From Rostrohypoxylon terebratum (lineage: Eukaryota; Ascomycota; Sordariomycetes; Xylariales; Hypoxylaceae): a DNA stretch of 64,000 nt. The position numbers and the translations under genes were made by a program. The stretch lies in the NCBI GenBank assembly GCA_022497145.1, contig MU385855.1, positions 1,240,001-1,304,000 on the forward strand, written 5' to 3'. The first letter of the stretch is position 1, and each line of letters begins with the position of its first letter. A model generated the notes under the pieces. That model saw only the letters and a list, made by a program, of their open reading frames with translations, was not told the DNA's origin and made no database searches. Below are positions 10,488 to 20,662 of this stretch, piece after piece.

Positions 10488-13400
10488 TTACTCTGTAACC
10501 CACCCCTTCCCAGGAACCCTATTCTGCGTAATCTTCTTCACCGGCAATGGCCAGCCTAATCCACCAGTCTTCTCCGCTCTCAAGTACGGGACGACCCAGC
10601 ACTCCCTCTTAGTAGCCGATAACACGACCTCCTTGATCGGCTTCCCGTACGTCAGAAGCGGGGTCCCTTTCGCGAGACCCGCGAGCTGGGCACCGGAAAC
10701 ATCGGTTAAGGCGAGCATCCGGGTCTTGGGTTTAGAGGCAAGGGATGAAGAAGGGGACGCGCGTTGGAGGTTCGAGTAGACAATGAACTGGGGACATTCC
10801 TGGGTGCTGCGGTGGGAGAGGCAGGAGGAGGGGTGGATGTACACAAGGCCGTCGAGGGGGTCGCGTGAATCCGTGTTGATGGGATGGAGGGGCACGTACG
10901 GGACGTCTATGGCGCGGCGAGGCTTGCGGTAGAGTTCCGGCGGCGACGGGGAGAGGTCTGCACGCATGGCGACTTGGTCGATGAAGCCTGCGGCTACCAT
11001 CTGCTTTAGAGCTGTGACCTGTTTTGGGCTGGGGCGGTCGAGTTTATCTTGAAAGACTAGGTTGGCGAATGCAGGGATATCTTTTTGGAGGAGGCTTGTC
11101 AGTTGGCGGCGCAATTTCTGCGCTTCTTGCAGCGATTTGAACAATAAGAAGTGGTCTCGGCACCAGCGTTCCGTCGGGTCGTGCGCGAATTCGCCCACCG
11201 CTTGAAGCAGTTTCATGGCGTCGGAACTGTCGTCCAGAGAACAAAAGTTCCGGTGAACCTCGTTGTACTTCCGTCGCAATTGGGTCTGCTGGTTTTCTGC
11301 GACTACATCCTGATTGGTACGGAAGTCATGCTCGTTCGTGGATAAAGTTGGTATTACTTGATTCTCTGGGACGAATATTTGTGCTACAGAAAGTCCTGCG
11401 ACAAGGGCGATGGTATAGGGAAGACATTCATGCAAATGTCCAATGAGCAGAATTCGTGCAAAGCGAGGCGGCAGCGGAAATTTAGCCATTGTCGACCCAA
11501 TTTGCGTTGCTTGGCCGGTTTCGGTGATCGCTGAGAGGTACTGCAGTAACTTCTCTGCTTTTGCCAGACTCATTCGGTCGGGTGGCGTTGGGAAAGGAAA
11601 GTTGACCACATGCTGCAGCCTCATTGCCTTAAGTTGTAACACGACGCCCTCAATGGGCATTCTCAGCAATTCGGGGTCGGCAAACTCAGGGAAGTCCCGT
11701 TCAAATACTGCGGAGGAATAGAGCCTGTAACAATGACCTGGTCCAGTTCGACCAGCACGACCAGCTCTCTGGTTTGCGCTGGCTTTACTAATCCAACTAA
11801 TCTCATAACTTTGCACTCCGGTGTCTTTATTAAACTTTCGTTCTTTTGACCGTCCACTATCAAACACATAACGAATGCCAGGTATGGTCAAACTAGTTTC
11901 GGCGATATTAGTAGCGAGTATTATTGCACGAGAACCCTCCGGCGGATCATCAAATACACGCATCTGCTCTCTTGTTGGTAAGAGTGAATATAGCGGTAGA
12001 ATGTGCATCTTTAGAGGTCCCGATCCCACTTCGTCTGAAACATCGAATTCGGCGTCGTCTCCGGAATCATCGTTTTCGTCGTAATCATCAATAAATGGTA
12101 GGCCGTCGTCGTCGTTTGGAGTTTCGTTAGTTTCGCCAAAGTCTATGTCTTCCACTTCCAACGGCGCATCGTTGGCAGATATTCGAACTTTAGGATAGGC
12201 AATCGGGTTCAGAGAGCCGGTTTCAGCCCTCAGCTTTTTGCTTAATCTCTGTATCTCATCGTGTCCGGTAAGAAATACAAGAAAACTTCCAGGCGGAAGT
12301 TTGCGATGGCCCCTCATTATCTTCTTAAAGGCTTCATCAACATAATCATGGCGTGTATGTCTAGCGAAATGCATGGCAACTGGGTGTTGGCGACCCTCAA
12401 CGTTAAGGACTGGTGGTGGTATTGGGAATAATGTTTTGTTTTTGACGAAGTCGTCCACCCGTAATGTAGCCGACATGATAATCAATTTCAATGGGGCTAT
12501 TTTTGGGTCTTCCTGTGACAGTTCTTCTCGTAGTTTGACAACACGGCTAAGCATTCCGATAAGAATGTCCGTGTTGACGCTTCTTTCGTGAGCTTCGTCA
12601 ATGACGACGGCGGAATACTTGCGAAGGGCAATGTCGTTGGCGACTTCACGAAGCAGTACACCGTCTGTCATGAACTTCACGGCAGTCTTCTCATCGACTG
12701 TGCCCTCGAACCGAATTTGGTACGCCACGGTTTCTGATCGATCGCCGAGTTCTTGCCCCACTCGTTTGGACATACTGACTGCAGCCACTTTCCTTGGTTG
12801 TGTTACCCCGATCATCCCAGGTGTAGGAGAGGTAAGAGATCCATAACCTGCTTCAAATAGAAATTGGGGTACCTGGGTCGTTTTTCCCGATCCTGTTGCA
12901 CCGCATATTAATACCACATTATTATTGTGAATAGCTTCCATAATCTTTTGTTCCTCAGCCACGACTGGCAACTTGAGCCGCGCCTCTTGAATCTCAGGTG
13001 TTCTCTGAACTGAGACACTGTAAGCCTTTCTATCATTATCTTTCGTCGGAAGTAGTTCAGGAGGTAAAGGTTCTTGCTCCAGCGGGCGTGGCTTGAAATT
13101 TTTGGGAACCGTGATGTTTAAAATTGGGCTGTTGCCATCTACCGGTTGGTAACCTAGGGCTGCATTTCGTTGCCCATGTGCCCAAGCCTTGAATGCAGAA
13201 GATCTCTTTTTTGAATCTCCCTCTTCAGATGATTCTTCGTCGCTGCTAGACTCCTGACCAGAAGACTCGTCTTCTGATCCCTCTGATGAATCTTGAGAGT
13301 CGTCTGATTCACGGGCAGAAGCACCGGAGCTAAAGCCGTTCCACTCGCCATCTTCATCGTCGAGTTGGTCATCTGAATTATCGGGAGTTGGTTCAGGCTG

Positions 13401-14093
13401 CGAAAGTTGAGGTTTTACGGAGATTTTCGATTTCACGCCACCACGTTTTTGTCTCTTTTGTATGACTGGCCGCCCCTCATCATCGAGTTCCAAGGGGCGT
13501 TTCAATCCGGATCCCACTGTTACCGCAGGTTTTTCGAGTGGCGCATTTTTAGTATTGCTAGAGCCGTTTTGCGTGAGTCCGCCATTTCGTTGGGTAGAAT
13601 GAGTAGTCTTCGGTTGCACCTCATCGTCATTATCAGACTCGTCGCTTATTGGGGTTTGCCTTGCTTCAAAAAGAACATCGTCATCGTCTTGTTTGATGCC
13701 AGCTTTCCTTTCTCTTAAAGCGCGACTGAGAGCCTGGCGCTTAGTCTCTTTCCCTTGGCCGAGAGTGCGACTGCTTGAGAATAAAGAGGTATCGATCTTA
13801 TTCTTAGCTAATTCAGCTAATAGAACTCGATTCTCATCCTTTCTCAATTTATTGTCGATGTATTTCTCGAGTCGTTTTGCCTTCTTGCCGCTCACTTTGA
13901 CTTCGCCCTTTAACTCTTCTCTCAACTGAGCTCTCTTAGCTTCACGAACTTGTTTCTGAGCATCTGGGAGAATCTCCAGCGCATTGCTGTCAAGGTGCGA
14001 AGGTGCAGGCCCTTCATTTTGACCATCTTTCTCCTGGGCCTTTTGACGAGCAAGGACTTTATGTTTCCTCTGCCGCGGCACGAACTTTGGCAT
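10488..14093 (-). CDS. ECM16: DEAH-box RNA helicase Dhr1/Ecm16 (DHX37), 18S pre-rRNA processing
   Basis: Intron-less, 1201 aa from ATG 14093 (the codon two earlier is GTG). The N-terminus MPKFVPRQRKHK and the long acidic/basic low-complexity N-domain are typical of Dhr1/DHX37. Superfamily 2 motifs: I GATGSGKTT (about 398), II DEAH (about 498), III SAT, V TNIAETSLTIPG, VI QRAGRAGRTG (about 771). The winged-helix/ratchet region and OB-fold follow. An acidic insertion rich in Asp between motifs III and V is also typical of this clade. The enzyme acts in the nucleolus in the small-subunit processome, releasing U3 snoRNA from pre-18S rRNA. Its start faces the PAC3-like gene across about 410 bp. 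Confidence 0.95.
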   Translation of the reverse strand: MPKFVPRQRKHKVLARQKAQEKDGQNEGPAPSHLDSNALEILPDAQKQVREAKRAQLREELKGEVKVSGKKAKRLEKYIDNKLRKDENRVLLAELAKNKIDTSLFSSSRTLGQGKETKRQALSRALRERKAGIKQDDDDVLFEARQTPISDESDNDDEVQPKTTHSTQRNGGLTQNGSSNTKNAPLEKPAVTVGSGLKRPLELDDEGRPVIQKRQKRGGVKSKISVKPQLSQPEPTPDNSDDQLDDEDGEWNGFSSGASARESDDSQDSSEGSEDESSGQESSSDEESSEEGDSKKRSSAFKAWAHGQRNAALGYQPVDGNSPILNITVPKNFKPRPLEQEPLPPELLPTKDNDRKAYSVSVQRTPEIQEARLKLPVVAEEQKIMEAIHNNNVVLICGATGSGKTTQVPQFLFEAGYGSLTSPTPGMIGVTQPRKVAAVSMSKRVGQELGDRSETVAYQIRFEGTVDEKTAVKFMTDGVLLREVANDIALRKYSAVVIDEAHERSVNTDILIGMLSRVVKLREELSQEDPKIAPLKLIIMSATLRVDDFVKNKTLFPIPPPVLNVEGRQHPVAMHFARHTRHDYVDEAFKKIMRGHRKLPPGSFLVFLTGHDEIQRLSKKLRAETGSLNPIAYPKVRISANDAPLEVEDIDFGETNETPNDDDGLPFIDDYDENDDSGDDAEFDVSDEVGSGPLKMHILPLYSLLPTREQMRVFDDPPEGSRAIILATNIAETSLTIPGIRYVFDSGRSKERKFNKDTGVQSYEISWISKASANQRAGRAGRTGPGHCYRLYSSAVFERDFPEFADPELLRMPIEGVVLQLKAMRLQHVVNFPFPTPPDRMSLAKAEKLLQYLSAITETGQATQIGSTMAKFPLPPRFARILLIGHLHECLPYTIALVAGLSVAQIFVPENQVIPTLSTNEHDFRTNQDVVAENQQTQLRRKYNEVHRNFCSLDDSSDAMKLLQAVGEFAHDPTERWCRDHFLLFKSLQEAQKLRRQLTSLLQKDIPAFANLVFQDKLDRPSPKQVTALKQMVAAGFIDQVAMRADLSPSPPELYRKPRRAIDVPYVPLHPINTDSRDPLDGLVYIHPSSCLSHRSTQECPQFIVYSNLQRASPSSSLASKPKTRMLALTDVSGAQLAGLAKGTPLLTYGKPIKEVVLSATKRECWVVPYLRAEKTGGLGWPLPVKKITQNRVPGKGWVTE

Positions 14094-14503
14094 TTTCACT
14101 ATTGTTTATAGTGAAAAAAAGCCACAAGTGATGGATATGAATGAGTATTGAAAGTGAAAATGAAAATGAAGGATAACTGAAATTTAGACCGTCCGGCAGA
14201 ATTTCTTCTAGTTCGACCAGATCAAGTTAGCGCGGGGTAATCCTTGTCGCTGCAGGCACGTCCATCCAAGTCCGATCCACAAAGCCCCACTCTATCCACT
14301 TCGCTAGCCTTGTAACCTTGTAACCACTAACTAAACTCTTCAGCTCTGTGAACTGTGGACTTGAGTCTTGAGAAGCTGCTTCATACTTCATACAACTAAC
14401 AATCAAGTCGAGAGCCTAACACAGCAACGTTGAGAAATTTGTTTCCTGTTTTTGCATAAAAATAACTTCTTGTATCGTCCTCCCAGCTATTGAGTAAGGG
14501 ATT
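14094..14503. promoter_or_regulatory. Shared divergent promoter region (helicase / PAC3-like)
   Basis: 410-bp gap between two divergent ATGs. It holds TGAAAATGAAAATGAAG-type repeats near 14150-14172 just upstream of the helicase start. No named element is asserted. Confidence 0.45.
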
Positions 14504-15000
14504 ATGGATGCGTCTCGAGTAATCGAAGAGCCATTTCCGGCCAAGTCAAAAGCAGCTTCTGGACCTATTGACGGAATTCCCACCGAGGTCTCTGTTCTAC
14601 ACTTCTCGGACAAAATACTACTCACTCTATCTCAAGAAGGTAGACTCTCACAATGGGTAATACAATTCAACACTTGATATCTAATAAAAAGTACAAATCT
14701 GATTATGATTATAAGATCCAAGTACCGCTCTCAGCACCATCGTCTGCTTCTGTAGAAATGGCGCTGGCCAATTCTAGCTTGCTGCCCATGTCTCACCTAA
14801 CGCCAAAAACGCTGCTCGGTGGCGGTGGAGAAGAGCGTGAATCTCTTGCGCAGCTCTACGCCGTCCAAATTGCTAGTCATATTGCAAGACGAGATTCAGG
14901 GGAGCGTCGCACTCTAGTTGTCGGGCTTGGTCTTAAGACCCTCAAGCCTGACCGCGAAGCCTTCTTCGATGTCCTCGAGCTCATTCAAAAGGTCTTATAA
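14504..15000 (+). CDS. Proteasome assembly chaperone 3-like protein
   Basis: Exons 14504..14656 and 14716..15000; 59-nt intron (GTAATA..CTAAT..AAG), phase 0; 145 aa. Exon 1 gives GIPTEVSVLHFSDKILLTLSQ, then SQW joins IQVPLSAPSSASVEMALANS. The pattern 'V..F.DKI...SQ.G....WVQVPL' with a Leu-rich C-terminal helix matches PSMG3/PAC3 (yeast Irc25/Poc3), a small chaperone for the alpha ring of the 20S proteasome. The 145-residue length is usual for the family. The start codon is in exon 1, so a simple ORF search sees only exon 2. The Poc3 identity rests on pattern, not on a search. Confidence 0.72.
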
Positions 15001-15082
15001 TTAATTAGCCGTCTCAAAGACTAAAACGATGTTTTCAAGAACATGCGAAATAAGCAAGATGACCTGAGTTAGTAAGGGACTT

Positions 15083-16466
15083 CTACATGGCAACCACTCT
15101 ACCACTTGGGGCCAAGTTCTTCTTTGCTTCCTCGCTTTTCAAGAAATCACTTCTTTCCATCTTAAATCGCATCTGACACCCTATGGTCTGTTAGTTGAAA
15201 GTCCGTTCGGGAACTCCTCAATACTTACAATCGCCGCAAGATATGGGTTCATATTTCGCGGGGTTCGATTCCGAAGTGCATGAAGGAACAACTCCCTCGA
15301 CACAGTTGAAATTGAGGCCTGATGTTTCAATGAGTGATGCCATGATGAGATGAGAATAATTCAAAAATCAACATACCAAAGAAGAAGGGCATGGAAACGC
15401 GTTCGGTGTGCGATTCGTTCGTAACTCTGTGGACGGTAGATTTGTAAATGTCGTTACACAGCCGCATCATGAAGTCGCCGATATTGACCACGAGAGTTCC
15501 TTCGATCGGAGGTGCCTTTACACACCGTCAATATTCAACGTCGCGGTCACTCAATATCAGGATATCAGACTTCACTCACCCTCAACCACTGTCCCTCCTT
15601 AGACAGTATCTGCAAACCACCGATGATGTCTTGCCACAGAAGTGTGAATAGTTGCAAGTCCGTGTGGCTGCCCAAGCCGACAAAATTATTCTGGACTTCC
15701 TCCGCGGTCCTTGGTGAATAGTAGTTGAAGACGCCGTCGGCCCCAGGATGTGTGACCTTGTCGTCCCAGTAATCCTCTTTTAGATCCAGCGACAGAGCAA
15801 ACAGTCTGACCAGCTTTCTAGCAAGGGTGAGACAGCTACTCCAATACGCGAGGCAATCCTTCTTGAAGTCTGGTAAATGAGCGGTGTCTTCCCACTATCG
15901 TTCAGGGTTAGCATATCAAAGGTAGGCCAAAGCAGGCCACGAAATGTTTAGAACCAACTTACCACAAAGTCTTCTCCGCGAATCCAGGATCTGACTTCGG
16001 GGGAGACTTCGGATATATCCATCGGATGATCCGGATCAAGTTCAGGGGAATAACGGAAGGAGAAAGACTCTCGAACATCGGCGGTTTCTGTGCGAGAAAT
16101 CTGGGCCTTTCGATTTCCAAGATACCCGTTATAATATTTACTATGCGTTCTAGACTCCAATAAATCTTTCTTTTCCTGAGGTTGCCTCATAAAGTTCAAC
16201 ACTTGCTGTTTGCACTTGGCAATGGTCTCTTCCGGTATGCCGTGGTTCTTAATGTAGAAGAAGCCGTTATTGGTTGCAGCTGATTTGAGAGCGTCGGCGA
16301 CACGTTTCCGATCAGACAGCTCTTGAGAAAACATAGGCGCCAGGTCGATGACTGGGATCTCATCAGCCGTGCAGTCCCGGGGCGGATTAGGAAGCACATC
16401 CCGATAAACCGGACCAAGCGCCGTCCGGAGTTCTAGTTTCGTGATCCCGGCCATTTGATTTACCAT
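15083..16466 (-). CDS. Fe(II)/2-oxoglutarate-dependent oxygenase (isopenicillin-N-synthase-like fold)
   Basis: Five exons: 16466..15963, 15894..15580, 15515..15377, 15318..15229, 15180..15083; introns 68, 64, 58 and 48 nt; 381 aa. The DIOX_N domain is residues about 30-150 (IPVIDLAPMF, NNGFFYIKNHGIP). The catalytic domain has the iron facial triad: HTD in GLGSHTDLQLFTLLWQD, and the distal His in STVHRV. The 2-oxoglutarate-binding Arg-x-Ser is RVSMPFFFG. The last splice gives ISCGDW-CQMRFKMERSDF, which fits family C-termini. ATG 16454 is an alternative start. These enzymes perform hydroxylation, desaturation or ring closure. No peptide synthetase is nearby, so penicillin synthesis is not supported and the substrate is unknown. 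Confidence 0.87.
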
Positions 16467-17081
16467 GAATAACCACAAGAGGATTTATAGTGTAAAATCA
16501 GTAATGATGAGATAATTGGGCAACCCTTTATATATATTGCAAGTAGCTGTCAGATGTCGGACAGTTCGAGTGGGGTTTCCTTATTCGCAGTTCACAGTTC
16601 ACAGCTTACAGCGTACTTAATGGCCAATGGCCAATGGCAGGAAGGCGCCGGCCTTTGCAGTTTACTTTGATGTCTAATTACCTACTGATAAGTAGGACCT
16701 AGGTAACTAATCATACCACTAGCTTGTAAGTTGAAGTAACACTTCATCCCTATCTAGTACTCACTATACAGCCAAGCCCTTTCGCGATTGTAGAACAGCT
16801 GTTGTTAAGTCTTGAAACTCCTACGGCAACCGACGGCCGGGCTTGTATTCCTAAATCATTCAATTCTTTGAACCCCCACTGAACCCCCAAACACAGTCAA
16901 TTTGCTCCAATTCGTTACCTAGGACCCTAGGCCCTAGGTCCTAGGTATTCAGCAGAGCGGAAAGCCAAAATCAACCAAACCAATTTAACTACCTAGGTTG
17001 TATTGGACGTACTATAAATTGTGAACTACGATTACTATATCTTTATATCATTGGATTGACTAGACACAGGCGTTTTCGATT
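16467..17081. promoter_or_regulatory. Divergent intergenic region (2OG oxygenase / HAD phosphatase)
   Basis: 615 bp between divergent starts. Includes GGCCAATGGCCAATGG at about 16622-16637 (two CCAAT-box-like copies) and TAGGTA/CCTAGG words at 16685-16705 and 16915-16950. Promoter function is inferred from position only. Confidence 0.45.
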
Positions 17082-17938
17082 ATGGATCCTGCAGATCAAG
17101 GAGGGGTCCTAAAACCGACTTCTATGGACTTCCCCCCAATCCAGGCATGCCTGTTTGATATGGACGGCTTGCTCATCAACACTGAAGACTTGTACACGCT
17201 TTGCTCTAACATAGTCTTGAACAAATACGGGAGACCCGATTTGCCATGGTCTGTTAAAGCTCAACTTATGGGCATTCCTGGATCGACCAACGGTGACGTA
17301 TTTCACAATTGGGCTCAGCTACCCATTTCAAGGGAGCAATACAAGCAGGAACAGGCCGACCAGCATAAAATTCATTTTCCAGAATGCCAACCCCTCCCCG
17401 GAGTAGAAACTCCTGAAAGACTTGAGAGGCGCAAAAACTACACGAGGCTTACAAGTCGAGATTGCATTGGCTACAAGTGGCGAAAAGAAAAACTACGAGC
17501 TGAAAACCTCACGCCCCTTCACAAGATCTGTTCTGGAAATCATTCCTAAAGAGCACCGGATCCTAGGAGATGACCCGAGAATTCAGCACGGTCGGGGCAA
17601 ACCAGCACCAGATATCTATTTGCTTGCTCTCCAGTCTATCAACTCATCGCTACCTGAGGGGGGTCCCTAAAATCGAACCAAAGGAGTGCTTAGTTTTTGA
17701 AGATAGCGTTCTAGGTGTCGAAGCGGGAAGACGTGCTGGTATGAGAGCCTTATGGGTCCCTCATCCGAACCTGGCTGCTGAGTACAAGGGAAAAGAGAAA
17801 GATGTACTCGCCGGGCGGATCGGTTTACTTCCGATTGGCAATGACGAACAGCTTGGCGTTGTCGATGATGGCTGGGCTGAACTGTTAGCCAGTCTAGAGA
17901 ATTTCCCTTATGAAAAGTATGGCATCGTGCCCCCCTAG
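17082..17938 (+). pseudogene. HAD-family phosphatase (HDHD1/pseudouridine-5'-phosphatase-like) with two frameshifts
   Basis: Three successive frames together encode one HAD hydrolase. Frame from 17082: FDMDGLLINTE (motif I DxDG, with cap start). Second frame from about 17413: IALATSGEKKNYELKTSR (motif II), then LGDDPRIQHGRGKPAPDIY (motif III with Lys). Third frame from about 17663: ECLVFEDSVLGVEAGRRAGM (motif IV). This order and spacing match HDHD1-type phosphatases. Each join needs one base fewer: near 17412 (CC) and in a six-G run, 17658-17663. No intron explains either, since the first site has no usable GT-AG pair. Either the gene is recently inactivated or the consensus has two indels; the second, in a homopolymer, is the likelier error. 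All catalytic motifs are intact, which favours error or very recent loss. Confidence 0.8.
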
Positions 17939-18656
17939 TAGAAAGTTAGAAACGAGTCGTACGGTCGCAACTAGAGAATCATTCCACATGTTCAAGTAGA
18001 AAATGCCCGCCGGTGTCCGGTGGAAGATGGATAGGTCAATTCTTGGGTAATCTAGATATTCCATGGCACCTTTAAAGAATATATACCTAAATAGACGGAG
18101 GAAATTGAGAACTCTTGAGCCTTTACCTTGCCTTTCCAACTTTCCGATTACTACTATTCGGTCCCTGAGACCATGCAATCGGAATAATTAAAATAAGACC
18201 GTACTATCTAGATTCTACAATACTAATAAACGTCATAAGTCCCACACCCGAGCTCGCTGCATATTAACCCGCCAAGCGAACCCTCTTCCCGGCATGGAAA
18301 TAGGGACTCCAAAACTCCAAACCGCGGCGGAGGGGCAGCGCTCGAACCATGATCTCGGTAAAACCTCAAGAAGCAAGGTTAACCCCATCCCAAGAATGCG
18401 GGGAGCATAGTAAAGAAGGTTTGATCCCGTTGCACTAAGGATGGATGCATATCTAACCGCTTCTCGGGTTAGGTGAAGAGGTGAATTGAGCGGGGGGGGG
18501 GGGACGGGGGATGGGTATCGTGTCACATAAAAGAAAAGCCAATCTTCTAGCTTCGTGTACACTGAATGTTTGTATAATACATATGTGCTATATAACCTGG
18601 TAAAACTCCAAACTCTAAAACTGTAAACCCGAAGAGAGTTCAGATAAGTCGCGACA
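17939..18656. other. Intergenic with a 12-G homopolymer
   Basis: No gene seen. A run of 12 G lies at about 18492-18503, about 155 bp before the cyclase start. The long open frame on the minus strand across 18233-18841 has no family motif and overlaps the cyclase exon. Confidence 0.6.
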
Positions 18657-19769
18657 ATGGCCCCACCAGTCCCCGGAATCAAGCTCAACGAGAACGGCGT
18701 CCCGAACTTCGAGGACCTGCCCGTGCGGAAGGGGGACCCGTATCTCTCGGCATGGGGCTTATACGGTGATAAAGATGAGTTAGGAACTCTAAATCGGCTA
18801 ACCGACGAGAGAGTCGCCGCCGCCGCCAAGAGCGAGATCAAGACGGGACACCGGTATACCCTTCTCTCTACTCACCCTTCCCTTCTACCCTCCACAGTGT
18901 ATAGCAAATACGCACACATGAATATCTAACACCTCCCCAGCGTTTCCCTAAACTGGCCCCTCTCAGCGCAACCCAAAGAATCCTTCTTCTCGCGCGCCGT
19001 CCTGCACCAGCAAATAATCCGCAAAGACCCCCGCGTGATCAACGACGACGTCTGGACCTTCAACACGCAAGTATCCTCGCAGTGGGACGGCCTACGCCAC
19101 TTCGCCTACCAGCGCGAAGGCCTCTTCTACAACGGCATCACGCAATCCGACATCCACGACTGCGCCTCCGCCGACGGCACCCGGTCCACGGTAAACGGCA
19201 TCCACGCATGGGCCGAGCAGGGCATAGTCGGCCGCGGGATCCTGGTAGACTACCACAGCTGGCGACAGACGCAACCAGCGTCGCACCCCAGCGCCTCCTA
19301 CGACGCCTTCGCCGACACCCCGATCCCGCTCTGCGACCTGCAAGCCTGCCTCGCCGCGCAAGGCACCGAGCCGCGCTTCGGCGACATCCTCTTCATCCGG
19401 AGCGGTTTCCACGCCGCCCTGTCCACCAAACCCGCCTCCTTCATCGCCTCCCACCGGTCCGTCGTCCCGCACCGCTTCGGCGGCGTCGAGCGGTCCCCCG
19501 ACACCCTGCGCTGGATCTGGGATCACTTCTCCGCCGTCGCCGGCGACCAGCCCTCCTTCGAGTCCTGGCCCGCGCCCCCGGACGCCCCCTACCTCATGCA
19601 CGAGGTCGTCCTGGCCGGCTGGGGGTGTCCCATCGGCGAGCTGTTCGACCTCGAAGCCCTGGCCGCCCACTGCAAGGAGCAGCGCCGCTGGAGCTTTTTC
19701 GTCTCCAGCGAGCCGTGTAATGTGCCTGGCGGCGTGGCCAGTCCGCCGAATGTGCTTGCAATCTTTTAA
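18657..19769 (+). CDS. Cyclase-family (PF04199, kynurenine-formamidase-like) hydrolase
   Basis: Exons 18657..18853 and 18941..19769; 87-nt intron with a CTAAC branch site; 341 aa. After splicing GHR joins VSLNWPL. Family features: DELGTLNRLTDERV near residue 40, VSSQWDGLRHFAYQ (the region that in bacterial members holds the HxGTHxDxP metal motif), and GILVDYHSW with a downstream DILFIRSGF. The C-terminal LMHEVVLAGWGCPIGELFDLE is typical of fungal members. These are metal-dependent hydrolases; substrates vary (formylkynurenine, polyketides), so the reaction is unassigned. Exon 2 is markedly GC-rich with C/G at third positions, unlike its neighbours, which creates long spurious ORFs in other frames. 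Confidence 0.85.
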
Positions 19770-20662
19770 AGAGGCGCCACGCGGCGGCGGGGGGTTGGGA
19801 TTGGGATTGAGATTGGGGTTTGAGAGTTTTTTTTTTTTTTTTTTGTAGCGTGTTTACTATGTCACATCATCTATGTAAAACTGGCAGTGTGGTATTCGGT
19901 TAGTAGAGGGGTGGGGAGTCTATGAGAGTCGAACAAAAGTCACCTAGATGTGGATGTTGCCATCATCGATAACTGTTGTATATCCCTGGTCGAGGAGATG
20001 AACGGGGAAATCGGAAGCGAGTAGAAAAGCCTGAATACTGCCTTGTTAGTACTTACATTATTGCATTGATCAGCCAATCGACTATTATTGAACCACACGT
20101 ACAAATCGACTGTTTATCGTTTGATACAAATATCAAAGGATAGGTACGCGAGCTACCAACTTTCGGCATATATAAGATAACCTCATGAAGAGCGAGACAC
20201 TGGAAAAAGCAAATCACGATGCTTAGAAGGCAAACGCCACTTTGAGGCGTCCGGCTTGGTTTTCATTAACTCGTTTTGTATCGACTAGGACTCCTTCTCC
20301 TAACTCCAGTGGCATGTCTTCGTCTCGAATTCCACGTTGGCTACCGGAAACTGTTTTTTTTTACTCGACTTATCTGTCTTGAGCTACGCCGCTCCTCGAT
20401 CTTGGGCTCATCCGAACAACAATCCAGCCAAAGCTTCACTGATATGTATCACTAGAACGGTTGCCAAAGCATTGCCGTGGCATCACGTTCTATTCTGCTA
20501 GGCCAAGATAACTAGCTAGCGCAATCGTTATGAACGAAAACGTCAAGTTCGCAATCACTCGACTACTTGGCGACGAAGTCGAGATAGATTCGCGTCGCAT
20601 CATCGCTTACGATCACTATCGAATTATTAGTTGATGGCGGATCATAAACGAACGGTCTATAC
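19770..20662. other. Intergenic with an 18-T tract
   Basis: Between the convergent cyclase and calcineurin genes. T-run at 19827-19844 about 60 bp after the cyclase stop. A possible tiny last exon of calcineurin lies at 20600-20615 (see that gene). Otherwise nothing seen. Confidence 0.55.

Noticed and set aside
15255..15275. GGGGTTCGATTCC, another T-loop look-alike
   Set aside because: Lies inside exon 4 of the 2OG oxygenase and lacks the other tRNA arms.
15083..16466. Penicillin/cephalosporin cluster gene
   Set aside because: The fold is that of isopenicillin N synthase, but neighbours are helicase, proteasome chaperone and phosphatase; no peptide synthetase or acyltransferase is present.
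18233..18841. 202-aa minus-strand ORF
   Set aside because: Overlaps the cyclase exon 1, has no recognisable motif and contains mixed hydrophobic low-complexity residues typical of a shadow.
19092..19670. 192-aa minus-strand ORF and 212-aa second plus-frame ORF over the cyclase gene
   Set aside because: Both are composition artefacts of a C/G-third-position exon; they lack family motifs, while the cyclase frame has them.
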